Below are positions 10,801 to 18,475 of a DNA stretch of 64,000 bases, one piece after another. Made by a program: the position numbers and the translations under genes. Position 1 is the first letter of the stretch, and each line of letters starts with the position of its first letter. Origin of the DNA: Pedobacter chinensis (lineage in GTDB: Bacteria > Bacteroidota > Bacteroidia > Sphingobacteriales > Sphingobacteriaceae); contig NZ_QPKV01000007.1 in the NCBI RefSeq assembly GCF_003339865.1, forward strand, positions 62,001 through 126,000. The letters are read 5' to 3'. Below the pieces are notes generated by a model. It was given only the letters and a program-made list of their open reading frames with translations. It did no database searches and was not told the origin of the DNA.

Positions 10801-11209
10801 CTACGTCAATAGCTGCGAAAAAAGCTTCAAGCTTATCAAAAAAAGACTTTTCCTGCTTTTTGATCGTAACATTTCTGGCATTGATCTCATAAGTAAGCGG
10901 TAATCCCGAAAGTACCGCTTTTAGCGCTTCGTCTATCGAAGCCTCACGCAGGCTCACGTTCACCTGCCTGTTTGAAGGAATAATTCCCCCTTCATAAAAA
11001 AAATCATAACCGCTCTGTTTGCGGATTTCCTTTAAGACCGATTTCATCGAGACATTGCGCTGGTTCAGTGTGATCTGCTGGCCAAATGTCGAAGCAGTCA
11101 CCTGCATGAGACATGCTAACAGTATAACAGTGGTTAGTCGCATAATCAGCCATATTTTATGGTATAACAGGTTAGTTATACCTGGTTTTTTGGTATAATA
11201 TTGATACAT
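7814..11209 (-). CDS. SusC/RagA-type TonB-dependent receptor
   Basis: Complete outer-membrane receptor of 1,131 residues. The start at 11209 (MYQYYTKKPGI) matches the long leader of Sphingobacteriaceae SusC proteins, in which the hydrophobic signal (MRLTTVILLACLMQVTAST) begins at about residue 23. Next come an STN domain (about 55-115, with SVLKEIRKQSGYDFFYEGG), a CarboxypepD_reg-like domain (about 135-215, GQPLPGATIKVKN), the plug (about 215-365, with FFVVDGVPFTSQV and GARAANGAILITTKKGK), and a long barrel ending in the aromatic residue of GAQIGF. The STN domain links it to the FecR/sigma pair just upstream at 11404-13197. The SusD partner is immediately downstream. Confidence 0.96.
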   Translation of the reverse strand: MYQYYTKKPGITNLLYHKIWLIMRLTTVILLACLMQVTASTFGQQITLNQRNVSMKSVLKEIRKQSGYDFFYEGGIIPSNRQVNVSLREASIDEALKAVLSGLPLTYEINARNVTIKKQEKSFFDKLEAFFAAIDVAGRVVDEVGQPLPGATIKVKNGKGTAITGSDGRFLLKNADLGAMLVITYLGHKPKEVKAAANLGTVALELSDNLLDQVQVQAYGVTSKRLSTGNISSVKAEDIAKQPVSNSLLALAGRVPGLAITQTTGLPNSGVTVRIQGINSIGRGQDPFFVVDGVPFTSQVMPTISTVLGSSGSFYTGAVQGSGNPFSFINPADIESIEVLKDADATSIYGARAANGAILITTKKGKSGKSGVDVSFQNGWGAMPSRMEMMNTEQYLTMRRQAYVNNGAVVPQRPVSPTSANSNTSNYDLTVYDQNRNTDWQKELLGGTAQYMDGQVAVSGGGLNTTFRVNGGYHRETTVFPGDLSDTKGSVGFSINHISPNSKFRFQISGNYMDDKNNLVTTDFTNLAISLAPNSPALYKADGTLNWEPIFNTAGTDSLSTFQNPLARLVGSYTNKTRNLIGNTVISYSLLHNLEIKATFGYTNLASDEISKSPITYNQPELRATSQRRSTFGNGTFQSWVVEPQINYKISLGSSRLEALLGSTFQQNTMNSVHLAASGFNSDEVLGDPLAATTLRISNSVANIYRYSAIFGRLNYNYQNKYIINLTGRRDASSRFGPANRSQNFGAVGAAWLFTNESWAENFSVLSFGKLHASYGTTGNDQIGDYQYLTKYTPTTYNNPYQGATAISPREHSNPNLQWELTKKLQGGINLGFLDDRILADIGYYYNRSGNQLLSYVLPSLTGFATVTRNFPAIVQNTGWEVAITSSNIRSDNFTWTTSVNFTIPRNKLASFPGIENSTYARGLAVGAPANVIKMYKSAGVDPKTGLYQFYSATGALVTAPSSTTDRIHYYDPNPRFFGGFQNSLTYKRFSLDFLFEFKKQTGPNVRTAYTFPGSFSSVSPSGNLPVYFLDAWRQEGDVTDIQKVSTGGRAINDSDLGFGDASYIRLKNVSLSWTIPANWQKAAGLQNCRLFAQGQNLLTITNYMGLDPENASISALPPLRVCTIGAQIGF

Positions 11210-11403
11210 TTACGTTTAGTTTGGTTCTGTACAGCAGCCCCTCGCCGTCGAAAACTAGTGGCTGTCTGCAGTTAAAATTGATTCTGTTAATTATCCAAAT
11301 GCAAACCGGTAGTGTCTTTACACTGCTGGTTTGTTCTTTAAAGCCCTTTATTTTCCGTATAGCTATATCTCCCTTCTTTTAAAATTCTTTACTTTTGATT
11401 CCA

Positions 11404-12516
11404 TTATCGTGATACATACAGCTTCTTTCCTTCAATGCGGAACCTGGCAATACCGGAGGATTCGATAAACTGGAGCACCTCCGATAACTTTTTGTTCCTT
11501 GAAATCCAACCTCCCGAGTGAATATCTTCGGGCACGGATTTATCAAATATGACCTCAACATCATACCAGCGTGCGATCTTACGCATCGCTACCCTAAAGT
11601 TCATTTCATCCAAGTTGAAATCCCCAGCCTTCCAGTCCACAAAATTTTCAACGTTTACCTCAGCTACACGGACCATACCATTTTGGTTTACCGCCTGTTC
11701 GCCCGGTTTGATCAGAGTTTCGCTGCTGCCGGACGAAATCTTTACAGAACCCTCCAGAAGTGTTGTGGCTTCAGCCTCTTCCTCACGATAACTGTTTATA
11801 TTGAATTGCGTTCCTAATACTTCTACTTGCTGATTGCGTGTCTGTACTAAAAATGGATGTAATTTATCTTTTGCAACATCAAAAAAAGCTTCACCTTCTA
11901 ATTTCACGCTTCGCTTCCCGTCTTTCATCAGGCCTGCAGCATAAGTGAGTGAAGAGGCAGAATTCAGCCAGACGATGGAACCATCAGGTAAACGCACACT
12001 GTAAGTCTCGCCCTGAGCTGTGGTTAGGGTATTAAATCTTTCCGCATTGCCTGCATCATCTTTAACCTGGTAAACCAGCTCCCCATTTTCTGCTTTTGTG
12101 ATTGTTACACCGGCTTCTTTAGCCAGTTCTCCATTATGGGCATCAGATAATCTAATTTTTTTCCCGTTAGCTAAGGTAAGTGTTGCTCCTTGTTTACCGG
12201 GACCTACATCTCCCGTATATACGGCAGTCTTAATACTATTGTTGCCATTTTGAGTTGTATAAAAGAAAATGCCGGCACCAATGGCGATCACAATGGAAGC
12301 AGCTGCCGCGATCCGGGGCAATAGCTTTACCCGTTTTGGTGCGAGTCCCAAGCGTTCGGTCAGCCTTTCCACTTTTACATCCATTTGCTTGTCGGATAAT
12401 ACTTTTCCCTCAAAATGGCCAAACGTCAGCCAATTTTCAATTAAAGTCTTTTCTCTATCGGTGCATTTTCCGTTCTGGTATTTGATCAGCAGGTCTTTAA
12501 ATTGATCTTCGTTCAT
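11404..12516 (-). CDS. FecR-family anti-sigma factor
   Basis: Membrane anti-sigma factor of 370 residues for the second uptake locus. The cytoplasmic N-terminus (MNEDQFKDLLIKYQNGKCTD) is followed by a membrane segment at about 68-90 (AAASIVIAIGAGIFFYTT). The FecR domain includes YSVRLPDGSIVWLNSASSL and VEVLGTQFNINSYREEE, and the C-terminal DUF4974-like domain includes MNFRVAMRKIARWYDVEVIF. It lies between the sigma gene (12643-13197) and the SusC gene on the same strand. It is a paralogue of the FecR protein at 1917-2936. Confidence 0.94.
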   Translation of the reverse strand: MNEDQFKDLLIKYQNGKCTDREKTLIENWLTFGHFEGKVLSDKQMDVKVERLTERLGLAPKRVKLLPRIAAAASIVIAIGAGIFFYTTQNGNNSIKTAVYTGDVGPGKQGATLTLANGKKIRLSDAHNGELAKEAGVTITKAENGELVYQVKDDAGNAERFNTLTTAQGETYSVRLPDGSIVWLNSASSLTYAAGLMKDGKRSVKLEGEAFFDVAKDKLHPFLVQTRNQQVEVLGTQFNINSYREEEAEATTLLEGSVKISSGSSETLIKPGEQAVNQNGMVRVAEVNVENFVDWKAGDFNLDEMNFRVAMRKIARWYDVEVIFDKSVPEDIHSGGWISRNKKLSEVLQFIESSGIARFRIEGKKLYVSR

Positions 12517-12642
12517 TTTGATTATGAGTATACATACATCTCATAGTCAATAAACGGATGAGTAAGGGTTAAAAAAAAGATTTTTTTTTAAAACAGCAAT
12601 ACTGGCATTTAAGGTAAATGATTTTGAAATGAGTAAGTCTTA

Positions 12643-13197
12643 TTAAGGTTTTAATTTGACTTTCAGAATCCTCAGCGCATGAAACATATGACTTTTTACA
12701 GTTTCTTCTGAAAGTCCGAGCTCATCGGCAATTTGTTTGCGGGTATATCCGTTCTTTCGGCTCAGTTGAAACACCTCTCGCATTTTTTTGGGCAGTGCTT
12801 CGATTTCCTTGTCAATCTGGGCGGATAGCTCATTATGTCGGATCAAATGATCTGTTTCATCAGTACTGAGGTCGTTATCAAGATATGTATTAAAAGAATC
12901 GAGATATTGTGCGGATACTTTACGTCTTGAAAATATATTAATGATCCGGTACCTTACGGCACTATACAGGTAGGGTGCAAGAAGAGTATCCTCATTAAAC
13001 TGTTCACGTTTGCTCCAAAAAGACATGAAAAGTTCGTGCAATAAATCTTCAACTTCCTGTTCATCATCTAATCTTTTCAGCGCAAATGCATAAAGGAGCT
13101 TTATGTACCGGTTGTAAATTTCTGCATATGCCTCATGATCCCCTGTTTTCAGCAAAGCGGCCAGTTCTTGGTCGGTATGTGTACGGTATCGAGCCAT
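12643..13197 (-). CDS. ECF RNA polymerase sigma factor
   Basis: Sigma factor of 184 residues. Region 2 is at about 22-65 (IYNRYIKLLYAFALKRLDDE, EDLLHELFMSFW) and region 4 at about 130-180 (LPKKMREVFQLSRKNGYTRK, then IADELGLSEETVKSHM). It heads the run sigma-FecR-SusC-SusD-thioredoxin and would activate it on receipt of the outer-membrane signal. The 126 bases between it and FecR leave room for a separate FecR promoter. Confidence 0.94.
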   Translation of the reverse strand: MARYRTHTDQELAALLKTGDHEAYAEIYNRYIKLLYAFALKRLDDEQEVEDLLHELFMSFWSKREQFNEDTLLAPYLYSAVRYRIINIFSRRKVSAQYLDSFNTYLDNDLSTDETDHLIRHNELSAQIDKEIEALPKKMREVFQLSRKNGYTRKQIADELGLSEETVKSHMFHALRILKVKLKP

Positions 13198-13677
13198 AAT
13201 CGTTATCCCCAGTAAGAATTCGTTCCCTAAGCAATTATAATAATTATTTCGGAAACCTTATGATCGGTTTACTGAATGACGCCGTTTTATGCAACCGGAA
13301 AATGCAAATGTTGTGCAACGAGGTGTCCATAAAATCAATCCTCATTTGCCGTAGGATTCAAACTTTTCTTGTCTTTGATTTCAAAAAAAATTATCGCATC
13401 CATAATAGCTTTCCAATCATCATAAAGGGTCGACGCTTTTCTGCTCGCTCCTAATGAACCTGAGTATATCTCAAGTTGGTCGTTGCCTGTTTGATATAAA
13501 TTAAGCCTATATCGCACTAGAAGAAAAGTTTATTTGCTTCAACAACACTTTAACCGTAAGTTTACGATGCAGTTGTTCTTTAAAATAAGTCAAATCAACA
13601 CAAAAAAAATGGTTACCATATCAGTTACCCATTTTTGAAAATCTACGATATAATAGCACAAACGCGCATTTCCTCCA
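13198..13677. other. Intergenic stretch before the island boundary
   Basis: About 480 bases with no gene I can support. A minus-strand frame at 13335-13517 could encode 60 residues from a GTG start, but it has no family match I recognise. It may be scrap from the decayed element to its right. The stretch becomes strongly AT-rich after 13520. Confidence 0.3.
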
Positions 13678-13702
13678 AAGGTTCGAATCCCAGCGGGATC
13701 AC
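13678..13702 (+). other. tRNA 3'-end remnant, candidate attachment site
   Basis: The sequence AGGTTCGAATCCCAGCGGGA (continuing TCA) has the T-loop GTTCGAATC and a following acceptor-like segment of a tRNA, and it is followed directly by a strong terminator, as tRNA genes often are. No 5' half (matching acceptor strand, D-arm or anticodon arm) is present upstream, so this is not a functional tRNA. Only the 3' end of a tRNA being present next to a tyrosine integrase gene fits the duplicated att sequence left by an island inserted into a tRNA gene. The amino-acid identity cannot be told. Confidence 0.6.
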
Positions 13703-13703
13703 G

Positions 13704-13728
13704 AAAGGCGCACCAAGGTGCGCCTTTT
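13704..13728 (+). terminator. Strong hairpin terminator next to the tRNA remnant
   Basis: Perfect inverted repeat GGCGCAC (13707-13713) / GTGCGCC (13718-13724), extended by AAA/TTT, with a CAAG loop and a T-run at 13725-13728. It lies directly after the tRNA remnant on the same strand, so it is probably the original terminator of that tRNA. Confidence 0.8.
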
Positions 13729-13934
13729 CTGTTTAAAACATACCGTAAAGGGCGATTCCCAAAAAATAATAGGTCATTCCAAACTATCAAAAACCATTAC
13801 AACTGGTGCCCAATTTTAATCGGTAAATTTGGACCAGTCAACCAAAAAATACTGGCTCAACTAATCTTAAAGGCAATAAAACGTTGTTCGGAGCAATCCG
13901 AAACAGTCCAATATTTTACGAAAAAAATAAAGAA

Positions 13935-14339
13935 ATGAAAAGCGACCAAACCTTGACGATTCTGTTCTGGTACCTCAAATCAAAAGCGGATTCTAATGGT
14001 TTTGCCCCGATCATCTGTCGAATCTCAATTGACGGATCAAACGAGGAGTTTTCAATAGCCCATAAAGTCCACGTTGACCATTGTGACATTGACACCAAAA
14101 GGGTTAAAACAGCCAAAAACGCAAAGGTCATCAATTCCACCATCAATGGGATACAAAGCAACCTTGAAACACAGTTTACGGTTCTTAAAACACAGCATGA
14201 GACCATCAGTCCCCTAATGCTGAAAAATGCGTACAATAATCTTCCCGTTGACCATAAAAAAGGGAGCAAGAGATCAGATGTTAAAAAAATGCCCACCCTT
14301 TTGGAGCTGACCGACCAGCCCCTAACATTTCGACGATAA
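13935..14339 (+). pseudogene. Truncated tyrosine integrase (arm-binding domain only)
   Basis: The 134-residue product begins MKSDQTLTILFWYLKSKADS and continues with NGFAPIICRISIDGSNEEFS, the arm-type DNA-binding domain typical of Bacteroidota integrases. A core-binding segment starts near KKMPTLLELTDQ, and the protein then ends. The catalytic domain with its R-H-R-Y residues is absent, where full-length relatives have about 400 residues. I chose the ATG at 13935; a TTG at 13884 is in frame but lies in AT-rich leader. Its position about 200 bases from the tRNA remnant is the usual place for an island integrase. It should be inactive as a recombinase, though a DNA-binding product could still be made. 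Confidence 0.75.
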
Positions 14340-14448
14340 CAATTGATTGCGAACTTTCGGAGATTGTACTCTCGGCCTAACGTAAAGTTACTCATACTGA
14401 TAAATCACGACGGCTTCACTGTTTTGAAGACATATGACTATAGAGATA

Positions 14449-15321
14449 TCAATCATTTGGATGATAATTTTCCGGCACAACTAAAATTGGAACCAGGGTT
14501 TGTCTTGCCATTTTCTGGCAATAAGACTCTTTTAAAATATTACTCCAAAAGCCATGGTTTCTATGAACCATCACAAACCAGTCTATTTTCATGTGATTCA
14601 TAAGCCATTCAAATCCCTCCTCTTCTCCTCGATTATAAACGCTTTGACAAGAGAGCGGGATCTCATAAACAATCGTCTTTAACTGTTGCATGAAGGCTCC
14701 GACTTTATCACTTACCAAGGTGCTAGTATCCGCAACAATGTGTGCAATCTTGATCTCAGCGCCCAACTGTTTGGCCATACCAGCAAGGTATTTTATAATT
14801 TTCACATCACTCATACTCAAGTCGCTTGCGAAAACAATTTGCTTGCCCCCTTTGAAAGTCACATCCTGAGGAATGAGAAGCACCGGAAAACCAGCAACAT
14901 TGATTAAATCTCTACTGGTGCTCCCCATAAAAAAACGTCGCATTCCCCCCGCACCAGAAAGTCCCGCGATCACCAATCCTGCCCTCGTCTTTCTAACGAG
15001 TTTCGACAGATAGACGTAAGGCGGCCCAAAACCTGCTGCCACTTCGATCTCGGGAAAGGTTGAAGAAGGGTCTGTCCCATTCAGATCCTGATGGTGCGAT
15101 TTATCTTTCAATTCGTGGAGTTCATTAATGGTCGCCATCCTTATCTCTTCGGATCCTTCAAAGGGGATGTCTATCCCGGCCGGAGTGACGACTGGTATAG
15201 GAACTGATACAGCATTGGCCAGAAGAAGTTTGGATTTAAAGATTTTAGCCAAATTTATGGCGTATTCGACAGCATTATCTGCGGCTTTTGAAAAATCGGT
15301 AGGTACGAGTATTGTTTTCAT
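14449..15321 (-). CDS. Universal stress protein, two UspA domains
   Basis: Cytoplasmic protein of 290 residues. The N-terminal UspA domain (KTILVPTDFSKAADNAVEYA) has the ATP-binding loop GLSGAGGMRRFFMGSTSRDL, which fits the G-2x-G-9x-G(S/T) pattern. The second domain (about 160-285, KQIVFASDLSMSDVKIIKYL) lacks that loop and is degenerate. Tandem-domain stress proteins are common in Bacteroidota and are linked to survival of starvation or oxidative stress. It lies 72 bases after the start-distal end of a second stress-protein gene (15393-16280) on the same strand, so the two are probably one transcript. Confidence 0.9.
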   Translation of the reverse strand: MKTILVPTDFSKAADNAVEYAINLAKIFKSKLLLANAVSVPIPVVTPAGIDIPFEGSEEIRMATINELHELKDKSHHQDLNGTDPSSTFPEIEVAAGFGPPYVYLSKLVRKTRAGLVIAGLSGAGGMRRFFMGSTSRDLINVAGFPVLLIPQDVTFKGGKQIVFASDLSMSDVKIIKYLAGMAKQLGAEIKIAHIVADTSTLVSDKVGAFMQQLKTIVYEIPLSCQSVYNRGEEEGFEWLMNHMKIDWFVMVHRNHGFWSNILKESYCQKMARQTLVPILVVPENYHPND

Positions 15322-15392
15322 AGCAATTTATTAATGTTGAAATCTTGTTGATATAAATAAATGAGAAAGAAAAAACCCTGAACAATCCTAAT

Positions 15393-16280
15393 TCATTTCG
15401 GGCTGAAATATTCCCGATGTACAAAATGCTCAGGAAAAACAAGAAGTGGTTTCTGTTGAGCGGAAAGTGCACCACTGAGTGTGTTTTTTTTAAACAGCGA
15501 CGAGAGAAAGGGTCGGTGATGTTCAGATAATGCCAGCCAGTCTGCCCCCAAAAACTCACTCCATTGCCCCAACAAACTCAGTACCGGACGGCCAAGAAGG
15601 TGCCGATAGGTCAGCGTATGGCTTTCCAGTGATTGCAAGTGAGAGACAAAACGATTTTCCCGCTCTATCTCTCGGGGATTTATTCCCCTCTCCTTTTTAA
15701 CATGAACCACTTCTGTGGTAAAACCCATCATGCTCCCCATCAATGAGAGATAGGAACAGGCAGCGAGATCGTTTTTGTTGAAGTCGGTCGCAAATACTAC
15801 CTTGGCAGTGTTCTGAAGTGGTTTGGTTTCTGGCGGGATGATGAGTATCGGGCAATTAGAAACGGCAACCACTGCGCTGATGGCATCCCCGAACAGCAGA
15901 TGTGCAAAAGCACCTGATTTACTTTTTCCCATGATGACGAGTTCGACACTGTTTTTTTCCATCGAATGTTGGACAATGCCAGCAATATTACCCTCAGTCA
16001 TTATCGAATTCACCATGGGACGATACACATCTCCGGCCAATGCATCTGAAAGTTTCTTCAGTTCGGTTATTTGAAGCTGAAAGCGTTCTCGCTGCTCGTC
16101 ATAGAGATCGCTATACCATTTTGCCCGATATGAGCTGGCATCAAGAGCCGGAACGTATGGCACACCATTGTAAACGTTCAGGAGGAGCAGGTTGCATCTC
16201 AAACGGCTGCAGAGGTCAATTGCATTTTCTTGAAGGCCCTCTGCCCGAGAGAGATCTGTTAATAGGAGAATATTCTTCAT
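15393..16280 (-). CDS. Universal stress protein, two UspA domains
   Basis: Paralogue of the neighbouring stress protein, 295 residues from the ATG at 16280 (MKNILLLTDLSRAEGLQENA). An ATG ten codons upstream (16310) is in frame, but the chosen start matches the family. The first domain ends with VIMGKSKSGAFAHLLFGDAI and SAVVAVSNCPILIIPP, so the glycine loop is altered (GKSKSG). The second domain starts at KVVFATDFNKNDLAACSYLS. ATP binding is therefore less certain than in its neighbour. Transcription probably starts upstream of this gene and continues into 14449-15321. Confidence 0.86.
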   Translation of the reverse strand: MKNILLLTDLSRAEGLQENAIDLCSRLRCNLLLLNVYNGVPYVPALDASSYRAKWYSDLYDEQRERFQLQITELKKLSDALAGDVYRPMVNSIMTEGNIAGIVQHSMEKNSVELVIMGKSKSGAFAHLLFGDAISAVVAVSNCPILIIPPETKPLQNTAKVVFATDFNKNDLAACSYLSLMGSMMGFTTEVVHVKKERGINPREIERENRFVSHLQSLESHTLTYRHLLGRPVLSLLGQWSEFLGADWLALSEHHRPFLSSLFKKNTLSGALSAQQKPLLVFPEHFVHREYFSPK

Positions 16281-16396
16281 AACACCAAATATCTTTAAGA
16301 GAAATTTCACTCAAAACTCCGTTTTTTGACGGTAAGAAAAATGATTCTGGTCAGGATCCCCTATGAGAAAGGTCACACTTCCGATTTAGTTTCGTA

Positions 16397-16569
16397 ATGA
16401 AAACTGAGATGGTTTATCAAAGAACTTTCAAAACCAAAAAAGCAGCATACATGGCAGTCTTTGAATATATAGCGGTTTGGTTACAACGGAAAAGAGCCAT
16501 TCCCCGTTAGGTTATTTGACTCCTTTAGAGGTTGCAAAAACGATAATGAATAGAAAAAGAGCAGCATAA
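16397..16569 (+). pseudogene. IS3-family transposase C-terminal remnant
   Basis: A plus-strand frame from 16397 reads KTEMVYQRTFKTKKAAYMAV then FEYIAVW. After a frameshift near 16490 the next frame reads HSPLGYLTPLEVAK and ends at the TAA at 16567-16569. Together these match the end of the IS3-family OrfB transposase, where the usual sequence is NRKRRHSxLGYxTPxE. The catalytic DDE residues and the rest of the element are missing, and no terminal inverted repeats were found nearby. It is an old insertion-sequence scrap between the stress-protein and aldo-keto reductase genes. Confidence 0.75.
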
Positions 16570-16625
16570 TTTGCATCCAAAAGAAATCTCTAATATACTA
16601 TTGCAATTCCATTATTGTTATAAAT

Positions 16626-16661
16626 AAGGCTGTCTTAAAATAGATTTTTCAAGACAGCCTT
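16626..16661 (-). terminator. Hairpin terminator after the aldo-keto reductase
   Basis: Perfect 11-base inverted repeat AAGGCTGTCTT (16626-16636) / AAGACAGCCTT (16651-16661), 4 bases past the minus-strand stop at 16665. The flanking A/T runs are short on the minus side, so its efficiency is uncertain. Confidence 0.6.
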
Positions 16662-16664
16662 TTG

Positions 16665-17534
16665 TTATGAAGCACTTGTTGTGAGATTTTCAAAAGTCAT
16701 ATTGGTTAACCATTCTGCCATTTCAGGGTCTCTATGGTCAAAAAAGACACTTTTATTTGTATCTAGGCTACTGATTGCTGTCATATCATTCGCATCCAAC
16801 TCAAAGTCCCAAACGTTGTTATTCTCGATCAATCTTTCTTTTCGCACCGATTTTGGGATTACAGCTATTTCTCGCTGAATAAGCCATCTTAAAACAACTT
16901 GTGCGACAGACTTATCGTATTTTTTTCCTATGGACGAAAGCAATTCATTACTGAAAATATCATTTTTACCTTCGGCAAAAGAAGCCCAGGATTGTGTAAA
17001 TACATTTTTTTTTCTGAGCAGTTGATGTTCGGCTTCTCTTTGATAAAATGGATTTACCTCGATTTGATTTACTGCCGGAACGATTTCGTTATGTGCAATC
17101 AAATCAATGATCCTATCAGGGAAAAAGTTACTGACACCGATGGCCCTTATTTTGCCTTCTTTGTATAAGTCTTCCATAGCACGCCACGAACCATAATAAT
17201 CGCCAAATGCCTGATGGATCAGATATAAATCCAAATATTCCAATTGAAGTTTCTGAAGTGAATCTTCAAAGGCTTTCTTTGTTTTTTCGTAACCTGCATC
17301 AGACACCCAAAGTTTGGTGGTAATAAACAGCTCTTCTCTTGGCACACCGCTTTTTTTAATGGCATTACCCACTGCTGATTCGTTTAGATAGAAAGCTGCC
17401 GTGTCTATAAGACGATAACCTGATTCAATGCCTTCTATAACCGTTCTTTCACATACTTCAAGGTCGTTTACCTGAAATACACCTAAGCCTAGCAGAGGCA
17501 TTTCAACACCATTATTCAATTTGATTTTTTTCAT
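16665..17534 (-). CDS. Aldo-keto reductase
   Basis: NADPH-dependent carbonyl reductase of 289 residues from the ATG at 17534 (MKKIKLNNGVEMPLLGLGVF); an upstream in-frame ATG at 17564 lies inside the candidate operator region. The catalytic tetrad is visible: Asp and Tyr in LIDTAAFYLNESAVG, Lys in FITTKLWVSD and His in YLIHQAFGDYYG. The C-terminal cofactor site reads VIPKSVRKERLIENN. The family reduces aldehydes such as methylglyoxal. Just upstream (17570-17582) is the palindrome shared with the TetR and ABM genes, so it is probably part of the TetR regulon. Confidence 0.92.
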   Translation of the reverse strand: MKKIKLNNGVEMPLLGLGVFQVNDLEVCERTVIEGIESGYRLIDTAAFYLNESAVGNAIKKSGVPREELFITTKLWVSDAGYEKTKKAFEDSLQKLQLEYLDLYLIHQAFGDYYGSWRAMEDLYKEGKIRAIGVSNFFPDRIIDLIAHNEIVPAVNQIEVNPFYQREAEHQLLRKKNVFTQSWASFAEGKNDIFSNELLSSIGKKYDKSVAQVVLRWLIQREIAVIPKSVRKERLIENNNVWDFELDANDMTAISSLDTNKSVFFDHRDPEMAEWLTNMTFENLTTSAS

Positions 17535-17569
17535 TTTTCTAATTTTTATTGAACCATTAAACAATAATT

Positions 17570-17582
17570 AAACTGATCGTTT
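17570..17582. promoter_or_regulatory. Candidate TetR operator upstream of the aldo-keto reductase
   Basis: Palindrome AAAC-TGATC-GTTT within TTAAACTGATCGTTTTAA, 36 bases upstream of the ATG at 17534. Two related palindromes lie just upstream of the ABM gene and of the TetR gene itself. Repeated use of the same dyad at three promoters in one cluster is strong circumstantial evidence for one regulator. Confidence 0.6.
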
Positions 17583-17628
17583 TAAAATGACTTAAAAATA
17601 TATAAGTCAGATTTTATTTTTATCTACT

Positions 17629-18426
17629 TTATTTGTTAACCGAAATATCTTTCACAAGCCAGCGAGTGTGCATCGGATTTGATGCAAATATATCTTCCAG
17701 TAATTTGTTCATCTTTTTTGAATATTCCTGCTCCAGATGAGCCTTGTGATCATCGGCATTTTTCCAACTTTCAATTAGAACAAATTTATTGGATTCATTG
17801 ACATATTGATACAGATTAAATTCTAAGTTACCTATCGCGTTTCTTGATGGAAGTGTAACTTCCCGCATCGTATTGATAAAACTTTGTCGCTTGTCGGGTT
17901 TTACATCAAACAGGACGATTACATTGCGTGTTAATTCAGGATTTTGAGAAATTACTGCTTCTCGTGCAGGGATTTCATTCACTTCTTTCAATTCAATAGA
18001 TTTAGCTTCTCTTGCCAAAGACTGTTGAATTACACTGATTGCATTTTTGAAATAATCCTGTTCTTTATGAAAATTATGGGCTTGTTTGTTTTCAAAACGT
18101 TCAAACCAAAATGCCTCATATTTGCCGTCTGCTGGCTGGTACAGGCTGAAAGCCAGATTTCCTGATTCTTGCCTTGAATGGCTTACATTATTTTGAACTG
18201 CCTGGACAAAATCGTTCCATTTCTCTTTCTTAATTTCACCGAAGAAACCCAATTCCTGAAAGGTTTCAGAAATTTCTTGTTCGGTTCCATCATCGGTTGT
18301 ATCAATTTTATTTTTATTTGATTCTGCCTGATTGCAACCAGTAATCATCAATAAACTGATTATTCCAAATGTGAGATTAGGAATCCACCCATTCCTAATT
18401 TGTTTTCTTCTCTCTTTTGTTTTCAT
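17629..18426 (-). CDS. Lipoprotein with two antibiotic-biosynthesis-monooxygenase (ABM) domains
   Basis: Product of 265 residues with a lipobox (LLMITGC, then NQAESNKNK), so an envelope lipoprotein, which is unusual for ABM domains as they are normally cytoplasmic. Two ferredoxin-like ABM repeats follow. The first is at about 60-150 (WNDFVQAVQNNVSHSRQESG, NLAFSLYQPADGKYEAFWFE). The second is at about 165-260 (RQSFINTMREVTLPSRNAIG, NLEFNLYQYVNESNKFVLIE). Small single-domain relatives oxidise quinols or interact with reactive aldehydes, but the function here is unknown. It lies between the TetR gene and the aldo-keto reductase on the same strand, with the shared palindrome 19 bases upstream. 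Confidence 0.85.
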   Translation of the reverse strand: MKTKERRKQIRNGWIPNLTFGIISLLMITGCNQAESNKNKIDTTDDGTEQEISETFQELGFFGEIKKEKWNDFVQAVQNNVSHSRQESGNLAFSLYQPADGKYEAFWFERFENKQAHNFHKEQDYFKNAISVIQQSLAREAKSIELKEVNEIPAREAVISQNPELTRNVIVLFDVKPDKRQSFINTMREVTLPSRNAIGNLEFNLYQYVNESNKFVLIESWKNADDHKAHLEQEYSKKMNKLLEDIFASNPMHTRWLVKDISVNK

Positions 18427-18444
18427 ATTATCTATTATTATTTT

Positions 18445-18457
18445 AAACCGTTCGTTT
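18445..18457. promoter_or_regulatory. Candidate TetR operator upstream of the ABM lipoprotein
   Basis: Palindrome AAAC-CGTTC-GTTT, 19 bases upstream of the ATG at 18426 and downstream of the TetR stop. Same half-sites and 5-base centre as the site at 17570-17582. Confidence 0.6.
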
Positions 18458-18475
18458 CAATATTGGACAAAAAAA

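Noticed and set aside
10646..10903. Plus-strand frames opposite the SusC N-terminal domains
   Set aside because: Antisense to a clear coding region and without a start or family support.
13335..13517. Minus-strand frame of 60 codons before the tRNA remnant
   Set aside because: Only a GTG start, no family recognised and no supporting context; noted in the intergenic entry instead.
13678..13702. Complete tRNA gene
   Set aside because: Only the T-loop and 3' acceptor-like part is present; there is no 5' acceptor strand, D-arm or anticodon arm upstream, and the T-stem does not pair fully.
14343..14603. Plus-strand frame after the integrase scrap, as a continuation of the integrase
   Set aside because: The sequence does not resemble integrase core or catalytic domains, and its second half is antisense to the stress-protein gene.
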